A stretch of DNA of 33,448 nt from PHAA01 sp034678805 (GTDB lineage: Bacteria; Bacillota; Syntrophomonadia; Syntrophomonadales; Syntrophomonadaceae), in contig JAXDBN010000091.1 of NCBI GenBank assembly GCA_034678805.1, positions 1 to 33,448 on the forward strand. Reading direction: 5' to 3'. Shown piece after piece: positions 7,758-14,705 of the stretch. Position 1 is the first letter of the stretch. Each line of letters begins with the position of its first letter. The notes under the pieces were generated by a model. The model was not told where the DNA came from and ran no database searches. It was given only the letters and a program-made list of their open reading frames with translations. The position numbers and the translations under genes are program-made.

Positions 7758-8501
7758 CTATACTCTGGCCAGTACCTGTTTGACGGCTGGTTTCATAGTC
7801 ATGGTACCTCCACCCTGACTGACAATTTGCAGGATCAGCTCCGGATTCATTACTACTGTCCCCGCCAGCAGGGTAACGTTGGCCAATTTGAAAAATTCTG
7901 GACACAACGGCGTTGAAGGACCGAGCAGGCAGATCTCGCGGGCATTTTGGCAATTTGCCAGTACAGCATCAATAGTGTGGTTAATAATACTGGTGGCTGT
8001 TATCACTACCACATCACACTTGGGAAGAAACTGGGGCATGCTGTCTTCTGGATACAGCCCAATAATCTTGGCGGGATCCTGTTCAAAAACATAAATGTTG
8101 CTGGTTTTATTCCTGATATCATTCAGAATGGGCCTGAAATCACCAACCATGCCAAATGTATCAGCAGGACCCACATCTAAAGCGCTGGTTATATTACCGG
8201 TCTCCCAATCAACCTCAGGGCGGTTCAAAAACGCATTGATGGTGGCCAGGCCAATCGCGGCCATCAGCCGGTTGCTGCTTCTGGTCCATGGAATTATCTC
8301 CGCACCAGACCTTCCGATCAGGTTGCCGGCATCATTCATGGTACCGCAGCAATTGCCCAATTGATTCCTAAAGGTATAAGCCAGTCCGCAGGAGCCATCT
8401 TCCAGCTGAACGCAGGTATAACCTAACCCGGCCCGCACATCTTTTATCGTCTTCCCGGAAGTTTGGGGCAATACATATTCGATCAAGTCGTCAATCAACA
8501 T
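7758..8501 (-). CDS. DUF364/DUF4213 Rossmann-like protein (putative heavy-metal chelation)
   Basis: A 247-residue protein with the two-part layout of DUF4213-DUF364 proteins, described in family databases as putative heavy-metal chelation proteins. The first part includes GLAYTFRNQLGNCCGTMNDAGNLIGRSG (Cys pair at about 53-54). The second carries the glycine-rich DTFGMVGDFRPILNDI near 134-149, then KCDVVVITATSIINHTID and LLGPSTPLCPEFF, the typical DUF364 loops. The function is unproven. Position 2 of the leftward unit, 24 bases after the radical SAM stop, suggests a part in delivering metal to the molybdenum system, which is inference. Confidence 0.78.
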   Translation of the reverse strand: MLIDDLIEYVLPQTSGKTIKDVRAGLGYTCVQLEDGSCGLAYTFRNQLGNCCGTMNDAGNLIGRSGAEIIPWTRSSNRLMAAIGLATINAFLNRPEVDWETGNITSALDVGPADTFGMVGDFRPILNDIRNKTSNIYVFEQDPAKIIGLYPEDSMPQFLPKCDVVVITATSIINHTIDAVLANCQNAREICLLGPSTPLCPEFFKLANVTLLAGTVVMNPELILQIVSQGGGTMTMKPAVKQVLARV

Positions 8502-8525
8502 AATATAACCTCCCAGTTTAATCGT

Positions 8526-9878
8526 TTACCGGTACAGTGATTTGCCCTCCATACTGGTGATATTATAAGCACAAAACGGGATAATCTTACCCTCAGGACT
8601 TATTACATGCAAACTGCATTCCTGCAGCCTCTCCAAATCAATGTTCCAGCAATCCTGAAAAGCCATGGCAGTGATAGTGAAACCATGAGTCTTGAGCCGG
8701 GCAATGAAGGTATCCAATTCATCATTCGGGTTGTCAGCTTTATTCATTGTTGGATTGTTTCCGGAGCTTTCCCTTACCCATCTCCGGGCCACAAAGTTCC
8801 GGTTTTTTTCAACCCCGGAAGAATCAGTTTTGCAACCACATCCTGCCTCGCTTCTGATGGTTAAGTGAATTACACTTCCATCCTGCATTACTACAAAATC
8901 CCCATGAAAACCACAGCGGGCGTGGTCGCAGCCCGAAGGGGCAAAATGATCAAGCTTAAATTTACCCGCCGTCTGGTTTTCAATTTCCCTTAATACCTCG
9001 GGCAGGGTTATCCGCTGATTATCCTGGGCAGGGGCTGGATAACGGCCGAAGTAACTCACCGGCTGGAAATGGATTCCCCGGACAGCAGGAGCCTTTTCTA
9101 ACCCGAAACGGATGATCTCCCCGATATTGTCAGTATTGACGCCCGGAACCAGGGTAGGTACCAGCACGATCCCCAGCTCGTTATGGCCACAGTTTTTAAT
9201 GGCATTTACTTTTTCAGCCAGAAGATCCCGCCCCCGCAGCTGCCGGTATATCTCATCATTGGTGCCGTCAAACTGCATGAAAACCGCGGATAAACCAGCT
9301 TGCTTCAGTTCTCTCACGTATTCGGGTTTTTGGGCTAAATGCAGGCCGTTGGTATTCAATTGGATAAATGGAAAGCCCATTTCCTTTATCAGGGCAATTA
9401 TCTCGGGCAGGTCATTTCTTACCGTCGGTTCTCCACCGGAAATATGGATGAAGGGTTTGCCGGCCTCGACCAAAACCTCGAGCCACTCCCTAATTTTATC
9501 AAGGGATGGATCAGCCATATCCCCGCCGCTGCTGGCGAAGCAAAAATTGCAGTTTAGATTGCAGCGCTGGGTTACCTCCATTAATGCGCAACATGTTTGC
9601 TGCCGGTGCTGGGTACATAAACCACAATCGTAGGGGCATCCCTTTTCTGCTGCAGTCAGGCACTTTTGAAAGTGCACCGGCCATTTGCTTTTTTGCCATG
9701 AAGCGTAGGACGGTTCACTTTGCCCCCGCCAGATGACGGCAGAAAAATCACCATGCTTTTCACACGTCTTCTGTAAATAAATATCTTCATTTACCAGAAC
9801 ATGCCGGGCCGGTATTTTTTGCAGACAAACCGGGCATAAACTTTCGGTAAGGTAAATTACATTGGCGGATGTGCTCAT
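8526..9878 (-). CDS. trsS: Radical SAM protein, TrsS-like
   Basis: A 450-residue radical SAM enzyme. Domain order: an N-terminal zinc-ribbon-like part with C15-x2-C18 and C39; a second cysteine group C81-x3-C85-x2-C88; then C96 and C97; then the radical SAM cluster motif C106-NLN-C110-NF-C113. The SAM-binding segments HISGGEPTVRNDLPEII and VPTLVPGVN follow. The C-terminal part has more Cys (SEAGCGC, PFCAYN) that could bind an auxiliary cluster. The GCPYDCGLC and TCCALMEVTQRCNLNCNFCFA layout resembles the MJ0619/Tes class, and the whole resembles what I recall as the radical SAM (seleno)protein TrsS. No in-frame TGA is used here. It is the first gene of the leftward unit, divergent from the sigma-54 activator. 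Its substrate is unknown. Confidence 0.85.
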   Translation of the reverse strand: MSTSANVIYLTESLCPVCLQKIPARHVLVNEDIYLQKTCEKHGDFSAVIWRGQSEPSYASWQKSKWPVHFQKCLTAAEKGCPYDCGLCTQHRQQTCCALMEVTQRCNLNCNFCFASSGGDMADPSLDKIREWLEVLVEAGKPFIHISGGEPTVRNDLPEIIALIKEMGFPFIQLNTNGLHLAQKPEYVRELKQAGLSAVFMQFDGTNDEIYRQLRGRDLLAEKVNAIKNCGHNELGIVLVPTLVPGVNTDNIGEIIRFGLEKAPAVRGIHFQPVSYFGRYPAPAQDNQRITLPEVLREIENQTAGKFKLDHFAPSGCDHARCGFHGDFVVMQDGSVIHLTIRSEAGCGCKTDSSGVEKNRNFVARRWVRESSGNNPTMNKADNPNDELDTFIARLKTHGFTITAMAFQDCWNIDLERLQECSLHVISPEGKIIPFCAYNITSMEGKSLYR

Positions 9879-9995
9879 ACTTACTCCTTGCCGGGATCAA
9901 CCGGATAAATGTCTAAAGATGCCTATCCAACTACGATTATGCATTCTTTTGTCATTATAGTATACTGTTACTAGGCGTATTTAAGAAAAATTAAA

Positions 9996-10011
9996 TGCAA
10001 AATTGCAGCCA
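9996..10011 (-). promoter_or_regulatory. Candidate sigma-54 promoter of the leftward radical SAM operon
   Basis: Read on the minus strand from 10011 to 9996 the sequence is TGGCTGCAATTTTGCA. The invariant GG and GC have the required 10-base spacing, and the -12 element TTGCA is perfect. The -24 element TGGCTGC departs from TGGCACG at two positions. Transcription would start near 9985, about 107 bases before the radical SAM start codon. Confidence 0.55.
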
Positions 10012-10195
10012 TATCTCTATTCAGTTATTGCATAATTCTTTTTGCAGGATCGATGTAAAAACTGTTTCCCGCCACTTGGAAATTGTCAATCCATCACTAA
10101 TATCTGTTCGCTGCATTAACGTTATGGTTAAATATCGTGTTCATTTCTACTCGCCCGGTAAATTTGTTGAGGCTTTGCTGCCGTTAGTAAGATGT

Positions 10196-10264
10196 AGGTG
10201 TCACATTATGGAACACCTGCGCCAACAACTGTAACAGGTGTAACATGTGATGCCGGTGTAACAC
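10196..10264. promoter_or_regulatory. Candidate activator-binding (enhancer) cluster
   Basis: AGGTGT (10196-10201) and ACACCT (10213-10218) form an inverted pair that includes GGAACACC (10211-10218). They are followed by three TGTAACA words, at about 10230-10236, 10238-10244 and 10257-10263, two of them as GTGTAACA. The cluster lies about 110-175 bases upstream of the rightward sigma-54 site and about 190-270 bases upstream of the leftward one, workable distances for an enhancer serving both. The same words occur before the promoter at 19028. Confidence 0.5.
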
Positions 10265-10370
10265 GTAGTTTACTATAAGGAATACCAACCATTGTCCTGA
10301 AAATCGGCAAGGGATCATTTGACTTGATGAGCAGTACTGATCATATTCGCCATAAACCGGCAAGCAGGAT

Positions 10371-10386
10371 TGGCATACTTATTGCT
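10371..10386 (+). promoter_or_regulatory. Candidate sigma-54 promoter of the activator gene
   Basis: TGGCATACTTATTGCT matches the -24/-12 consensus TGGCAYR-N4-TTGCW with the correct GG to GC spacing of 10 bases. The start site would be near 10398, some 70 bases before the ATG at 10469. If real, the activator gene is transcribed by the form of polymerase it activates. Confidence 0.75.
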
Positions 10387-10468
10387 GTAGATTATGGTTA
10401 TAACGCTTTAGACAGATGCTCAGAACTGGTCAGCTCATGGTCGCAACGGTAGGAATGGAGGTTATTCA

Positions 10469-12430
10469 ATGAGTTGTTTGGAGATGGCTGTAAAGGATTA
10501 TATTATTAAATCGCACGAAAGATGCCGGAGATATAAAGTCGAACTTGACCGGATTTATAGCCGCAGGATTATTTGCGGCCCTGAGCTTTGGCAGAAGCTT
10601 GATGAAAAAAGAGAATTGATGGTTACAGCCGAGCTCTATATGAACCAATTATATAATTTTGTCAAGGGATCTAATTTCTTCTCCATACTTACCGATGAGG
10701 AAGGCTGTATTCTAAGCGTAATAGGAGACGACAGTATTCTGGCCGAGGCCTTTGCATTGAAAATGGTGCCGGGCGCCTATATGGATGAACGCAGCATCGG
10801 GACTAATTCCATGGGCACCGCCCTGGCCGAAGGGAAGCCGGTACAGGTATCAGGGGAGGAGCACTATATCTGGGAATATCACCGTTGGAGCTGTTCGGCA
10901 TCACCGATACGAAACGCCAGGGGTGAGATCATCGGCTGCATTGATTTGACCGGTCCCAGTGAATATGTCAATTGTCATACGCTGGGGATGGTCGTGGCAG
11001 CTGCCAATGCTATAGAAAAAATGCTGGATGTGAAGCGGTACACGGAAGAATTGTCCATGGCCAAGAAATTTACCGAGACAGTCATCGACTCCATTGAAAC
11101 TGGGATATTGACCTCGGACCTGGAGGGTAATATAAAAACCATCAACCGCTACGTCGCCGATATGTTCGGTTATCACCCGGATGAAATCAAATCGATGAAA
11201 ATGTGGGACCTGCTGGAGAATTGGGGTAATGTGAAAACCTCAGTCATTAATAACCTGGGCTTTACCGATGAGGATGTTTTTGTGAATACCAGGCGCAGCA
11301 AGCCTCATCAGTTTAACTTAAGTGCCTACCCCCACATGGATGGCGAACAGAATCCCATGAATATTGTCTTTGTATTCCGAGAGGTCAAAAAGGTCAGAAA
11401 GCTGGCCAAAAATATCATGGGCCATCATGCCATTTATACTTTTGATAAAATCATCGGCGAGGATAAGAATTTTGTCCGGATCATCAATGATGCCAAAAAG
11501 ATTTCCGACAGCACATCCAATGTCCTGATAATGGGTGAAAGCGGTACCGGGAAGGAACTCTTTTCCCAGGCCATACATAATTACAGCAGCAGAAAGGAAG
11601 AACCTTTCGTAGTCTTAAACTGCGGCGCCATACCAAGGAACCTGATAGAATCTGAACTGTTCGGGTATGAGGGAGGCGCTTTTACAGGTGCTAAAAGTAC
11701 CGGGCAACCGGGAAAATTTGAGATTGCCGATGGCGGCACAATATTTTTGGATGAAATCGGTGAAATGCCGCTGGACATGCAGACCAGGTTGTTAAGAGTC
11801 CTGGAGGAAGGCACCGTAAGCCGGGTTGGAAGCGTCAAGGAGATTGTTGTGGATGTCAGAGTGATCGCAGCTACCAACAAGGATCTGAATGAGGAAGTCC
11901 AGAAGGGTAACTTCCGCAAGGATTTGTACTACCGGCTAAATGTACTTCCCTTGAGGCTGCCTGCGTTAAGGGACAGAAAATCTGATATTCCCCTTCTGAG
12001 CCAGTATTTCATGAAAAGAATATCGGCAAAGCTCAACAAGAAAAGTGTAAATATTGACGAGAAAGCCATGAGATCTTTCTTGGAATACGAATGGCCGGGG
12101 AATGTCAGAGAATTGGAAAACATAATAGAGCAGATAGTGAATACTGAGACGATTCCCGCCAGCTTTTTGAAGACAGGCAGCCCTACCGATGCCGAAACAG
12201 CGGAAGCAATCCAAAATGATTTAAGAAATGGTGCTCCGGCCAAACTAATGGAGGGAAATCTGAAACTGGAAGTGGTAGAAGTGCAGCATATAATGAAGGT
12301 TTTGGATTTGTACAAGGGAAACGTCACTTTAGCTGCCAAAGCCCTGGGTATCGGGAGAAATACTCTTTACAGAAAAATGGAAAACATCAGGATGATCTGT
12401 TTTGAAATAGAGCAGTATTCCAACTTTTAA
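10469..12430 (+). CDS. Sigma-54-dependent transcriptional activator (GAF-PAS-AAA+-Fis)
   Basis: A 653-residue bacterial enhancer-binding protein. In order: an N-terminal GAF-like sensor (about 60-180, with DERSIGTNSMGTAL, IWEYHRWSCSASPI and IIGCIDLTGP as in AcoR/DhaR-type regulators); a PAS domain (about 200-315); an AAA+ domain with Walker A GESGTGKE near 356-363, the sigma-54 contact loop GAFTGA at 403-408, Walker B GTIFLDEIGE and an Arg-rich sensor region; and a C-terminal Fis-type helix-turn-helix (NVTLAAKALGIGRNTLYRKME, about 618-640). GGAGG precedes the ATG. There is no receiver domain, so it likely senses a ligand or redox state rather than a kinase signal. Its neighbours carry sigma-54 promoters, making it the likely regulator of the whole island. 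The inducer, perhaps an aldehyde or related compound, is not known. Confidence 0.93.
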   Translation: MSCLEMAVKDYIIKSHERCRRYKVELDRIYSRRIICGPELWQKLDEKRELMVTAELYMNQLYNFVKGSNFFSILTDEEGCILSVIGDDSILAEAFALKMVPGAYMDERSIGTNSMGTALAEGKPVQVSGEEHYIWEYHRWSCSASPIRNARGEIIGCIDLTGPSEYVNCHTLGMVVAAANAIEKMLDVKRYTEELSMAKKFTETVIDSIETGILTSDLEGNIKTINRYVADMFGYHPDEIKSMKMWDLLENWGNVKTSVINNLGFTDEDVFVNTRRSKPHQFNLSAYPHMDGEQNPMNIVFVFREVKKVRKLAKNIMGHHAIYTFDKIIGEDKNFVRIINDAKKISDSTSNVLIMGESGTGKELFSQAIHNYSSRKEEPFVVLNCGAIPRNLIESELFGYEGGAFTGAKSTGQPGKFEIADGGTIFLDEIGEMPLDMQTRLLRVLEEGTVSRVGSVKEIVVDVRVIAATNKDLNEEVQKGNFRKDLYYRLNVLPLRLPALRDRKSDIPLLSQYFMKRISAKLNKKSVNIDEKAMRSFLEYEWPGNVRELENIIEQIVNTETIPASFLKTGSPTDAETAEAIQNDLRNGAPAKLMEGNLKLEVVEVQHIMKVLDLYKGNVTLAAKALGIGRNTLYRKMENIRMICFEIEQYSNF

Positions 12431-12435
12431 TATAA

Positions 12436-12512
12436 GGGGGATTTTCTTTTGTAACATATTGAAATGAAATGTTACAGAAAGAACGTCCCCCTGTAACTTT
12501 AACTCCTGTAAC
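12436..12512. repeat. Imperfect palindrome with TGTAACA/TGTTACA arms
   Basis: An outer GGGGG (12436-12440) and CCCCC (12487-12491) enclose an imperfect stem, whose inner arms TGTAACA (12450-12456) and TGTTACA (12470-12476) are exact complements. CCCTGTAAC (12489-12497) and CCTGTAAC (12505-12512) follow. It may terminate the activator gene. It may also act as an enhancer, since it lies about 55-95 bases upstream of the sigma-54 site at 12530. It also shares GGACGTTCTT and CCCCCTGTAACT words with the palindrome at 6571, which favours a dispersed repeat; the two readings are not exclusive. Confidence 0.6.
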
Positions 12513-12529
12513 TTATCAATGTTAGTCGG

Positions 12530-12544
12530 TGGCACGAATTTTGC
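12530..12544 (+). promoter_or_regulatory. Sigma-54 promoter of the maturation operon
   Basis: TGGCACGAATTTTGC is a perfect match to the -24/-12 consensus TGGCACG-N4-TTGC, with GG at 12531-12532 and GC at 12543-12544. Transcription should begin near 12555, giving a leader of about 55 bases before the start codon at 12609. It lies just downstream of the activator gene and drives the operon running to about 18962. Confidence 0.88.
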
Positions 12545-12608
12545 GAGTTATGTTGTTTAGTTAGAACGGTTGCATAGCGTGCCATTATGCATTAGGGGGT
12601 AATGAAAG

Positions 12609-13631
12609 ATGGATATGATAGCGGTAGCAGAGGCGGTCGGTATGGTACTGGCCCACGATATGACAGAAATTATCCCGGGTAAGTCTAAAGGGGCAGCATT
12701 CAAAAAAGGGCATGTTATAAAAAGGGAGGATATTCCCCGGTTACTGAATATGGGGAAGGAACACATTTATGTCATAGAGTATAACGATGACGACGTTCAT
12801 GAAGACCAAGCCGCTATAAGAATGGCCAGGGCAGCCGCTGGTCCAGGCATAACCCTTACCCAACCGTCCGAGGGAAAAGTAAACCTGCTGGTAAACCGCC
12901 GCGGACTTCTCAAAGTAAACCCGGAAGCGTTATTTGCAATCAACTCCATAGAGGAAATTGTGGTTTCAACCCTTCATACTGACATGATCGTTGATGTAAA
13001 TACGATTGCGGCTGGCGCCAAAATAATCCCTCTAAAAATCGAGGAAAAGAAACTCGCCGCCATGGAGAAGATTTGTGCAGAGAATTTTCCCATTGTCCAG
13101 GTCAAGCCTTTGCGCCAGTTAAAGGCCGGTATCGTCACCACCGGCAATGAAATTTATTATAAAAGGATTCCTGACCAATTTGGCCCGGTTCTCACCAATA
13201 AGTTCAAAGAATTGGGTTCTGAAGTAATGGAGCAGCTGTTTTCCAAAGATGATCCCCGGATGATCGCCGATTCAATCAGGACATTAATAGAAGCGGGCGC
13301 CGAGATTATCCTGGTTACCGGCGGAATGTCAGTTGATCCCGATGATGTGACCCCGACCGGGGTAAAAATGGCCGGAGCCCGGATATCGTCATATGGAGCG
13401 CCTACCATGCCGGGAGCCATGTTCTTGCTCTCGTACATTGATGATATTCCGGTATTAGGAGTGCCGGGATGTGTTATGTACTGCAAGAGAACCATTTTTG
13501 ACCTGGTGGTGCCGAGATTGGCGGCCGGGGAAAAACTGGAAAGAAAAGATATTATCCGGTTTGCTCACGGGGGACTATGTTCCAGCTGCAAGGAGTGCCG
13601 ATTCCCGAACTGTGGATTTGGCAAAGGCTAA
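12609..13631 (+). CDS. Molybdopterin-binding domain protein with C-terminal cysteine cluster
   Basis: A 340-residue protein related to the MoeA/MogA/CinA molybdopterin-binding fold. The middle and C-terminal region shows the nucleotide/molybdopterin-binding pattern: AGIVTTGNEIYYKRIPD (about 176-192), IRTLIEAGAEIILVTGGMSVDPDDVTP (about 222-248) and PGAMFLLSYIDDIPVLGVPGCVMY. Unlike MoeA, it ends with GGLCSSCKECRFPNCGFGKG, four Cys in a C-x2-C-x2-C-x5-C array that could hold zinc or an iron-sulfur cluster. The start has an AGGGGGTAATGAAAG leader with a proper ribosome binding site. As first gene of the sigma-54-driven operon beside a molybdenum oxidoreductase system, it probably handles the cofactor during nucleotide attachment or insertion. 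Confidence 0.85.
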   Translation: MDMIAVAEAVGMVLAHDMTEIIPGKSKGAAFKKGHVIKREDIPRLLNMGKEHIYVIEYNDDDVHEDQAAIRMARAAAGPGITLTQPSEGKVNLLVNRRGLLKVNPEALFAINSIEEIVVSTLHTDMIVDVNTIAAGAKIIPLKIEEKKLAAMEKICAENFPIVQVKPLRQLKAGIVTTGNEIYYKRIPDQFGPVLTNKFKELGSEVMEQLFSKDDPRMIADSIRTLIEAGAEIILVTGGMSVDPDDVTPTGVKMAGARISSYGAPTMPGAMFLLSYIDDIPVLGVPGCVMYCKRTIFDLVVPRLAAGEKLERKDIIRFAHGGLCSSCKECRFPNCGFGKG

Positions 13632-13663
13632 ACCGGAGAGCATTAGGGGGTGAACAACCTGCT

Positions 13664-13936
13664 ATGAATATGAACCCGGGAAACGAAGTTAATTTGATTA
13701 TTCCGCCAGCGGTACAGGCGGATATGGAGAAAAGGGCTATCCTGACTGAAGACATTGAAAAAGTGGTGGCCCATTCCCAATCAACCGGACAACGCTTCTT
13801 AAATCATGATGATCACAGCTATCTTGCTGATTTGCGGCTGGAGAATGTTACTTACTGGGTACGATATAAAGAAAAAGAGGATGGGATTCATGTATTGACT
13901 GTTTACAGCCACCGGATGGAAATAGTAAAGGAGTAG
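13664..13936 (+). CDS. Small protein homologous to the C-terminal domain of the 22551-24923 protein
   Basis: A 90-residue protein of unrecognised function. The C-terminal 66 residues align without gaps with the last 66 residues of the flavin/iron-sulfur hybrid encoded at 22551-24923: I count 39 identities, including STGQRF or ATGQRF, VTYWV, and the shared end TVYSHRME. The same domain is therefore present stand-alone here and fused there. There are no cysteines and no signal or membrane segment. The start at 13664 is chosen from AGGGGGTG at 13645-13652; an open frame extends further upstream, but inside the previous gene. The next gene begins 3 bases after its stop. It may be an adaptor that docks partners of the redox system, which is inference. 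Confidence 0.75.
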   Translation: MNMNPGNEVNLIIPPAVQADMEKRAILTEDIEKVVAHSQSTGQRFLNHDDHSYLADLRLENVTYWVRYKEKEDGIHVLTVYSHRMEIVKE

Positions 13937-13939
13937 AGC

Positions 13940-14146
13940 ATGAAACAGGAAAATGAACATGAAGTGCCTTGGATATGTGACAAATGCAAGGAAAAGCTGG
14001 TACTTAGCAAGGTGAAGGTAACTTACCTGGGCGGTAATTTTGAGGTTGAGCTGATGAAGTGCCCCCAGTGCGGCAATGTATTTATCGGAGAGGACCTGGC
14101 CTTGGGCAAGATGCTGGAGGTCGAGAAGGGACTGGAGGATAAATAA
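13940..14146 (+). CDS. Small CxxC redox protein (DVU_1557-like)
   Basis: A 68-residue protein with two C-x2-C pairs: W-I-C-D-K-C near residue 13 and M-K-C-P-Q-C-G-N-V-F-I-G near residue 47, the layout of a zinc ribbon or rubredoxin-like fold. From memory it resembles the small protein called the DVU_1557 family redox protein, found beside the aldehyde oxidoreductase genes of Desulfovibrio. The start ATG lies 3 bases after the preceding stop, within the operon. A metal-binding or electron-carrier role is likely; the partner is not known. Confidence 0.75.
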   Translation: MKQENEHEVPWICDKCKEKLVLSKVKVTYLGGNFEVELMKCPQCGNVFIGEDLALGKMLEVEKGLEDK

Positions 14147-14225
14147 AGCGAGGCTGCCTTCAGGAAGCTGACAAGCCTGTAGACCGGGTAGTTTTGTCAT
14201 GTAGCGGAAAAGGAGGGGACGGAGG

Positions 14226-14684
14226 ATGAATGATACCGCTTTTGAGATGTTTAAGCTATTCAATGCCGGTTATCGCTGTACTCAAATAATGATGAAAATG
14301 GCCTTGGATGCGGAAGAAAAAGAGAATGAAGATTTACTGAGAGTACTAAACGGTTTTTGTATAGGTATTGGCAGCGCTCCGAAGATATGTGGAGTGCTGA
14401 CCGGCGGAATTGCGCTCCTGGGCCTTTATGCCGGTAAAGGCAACGACCGTGAATGTCCCAAACCAGACTACACTGAGATGGTTGACGAGTATACAGAATG
14501 GTTTGAAGCAGAGTTTGGCGGTATAGAGTGCCGCGACCTTATAGGGGTGGTCAGCTTCACCGATTGGAATACCAAGCAGGAATATAAATTGAAATGCGGC
14601 AACATCCTGATCAAAAGCTATGAAAAGCTGCAGGAAATACTGATGGATCATGGTTATGAATTCGGTAACCGGGAAGAAATATAA
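14226..14684 (+). CDS. C_GCAxxG_C_C family protein (DVU_1555-like)
   Basis: A 152-residue protein of the C_GCAxxG_C_C family, whose conserved cysteines and glycines suggest redox or metal chemistry. Visible signature: N-A-G-Y-R-C-T-Q (Cys near residue 18), then GFCIGIGSAPKICGVLTGGIALLGLY (about 41-66), then ECPKP and a late Cys pair (GIECRDLIG and LKCGNILI). The core CG-x-L-TGG is kept, but the standard GCA is replaced by GSA. AGGAGG at 14211-14216 supports the ATG. The 79 bases before it are free of genes. It is an operon member between the small redox protein and the ligase. Function unknown. Confidence 0.78.
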   Translation: MNDTAFEMFKLFNAGYRCTQIMMKMALDAEEKENEDLLRVLNGFCIGIGSAPKICGVLTGGIALLGLYAGKGNDRECPKPDYTEMVDEYTEWFEAEFGGIECRDLIGVVSFTDWNTKQEYKLKCGNILIKSYEKLQEILMDHGYEFGNREEI

Positions 14685-14705
14685 CACCGGGCAAAGGAGT
14701 CAGTC

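Larger units (their letters stand above)
9879..10468. other. Divergent control region between the radical SAM operon and the activator gene
   Basis: 590 bases without a plausible gene. From left to right it holds a sigma-54-like promoter pointing left (9996-10011), a relatively featureless AT-rich part, a cluster of GTGTAACA and GGAACACC words (10196-10264), a sigma-54-like promoter pointing right (10371-10386) and the GGAGG site of the activator gene (10457). A 79-codon frame at 9995-10234 covers the control elements and has no ribosome binding site. Confidence 0.6.

Noticed and set aside
9112..9633. 173-codon forward reading frame
   Set aside because: It is antisense to the radical SAM gene and has no recognisable domain or ribosome binding site.
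8526..9878. Possible selenocysteine codon in the radical SAM gene
   Set aside because: I recall some relatives being selenoproteins, but this gene reads through with no internal TGA, so no selenocysteine is needed.
9995..10234. 79-codon forward reading frame in the divergent gap
   Set aside because: No ribosome binding site, and it covers the proposed promoter and enhancer words.
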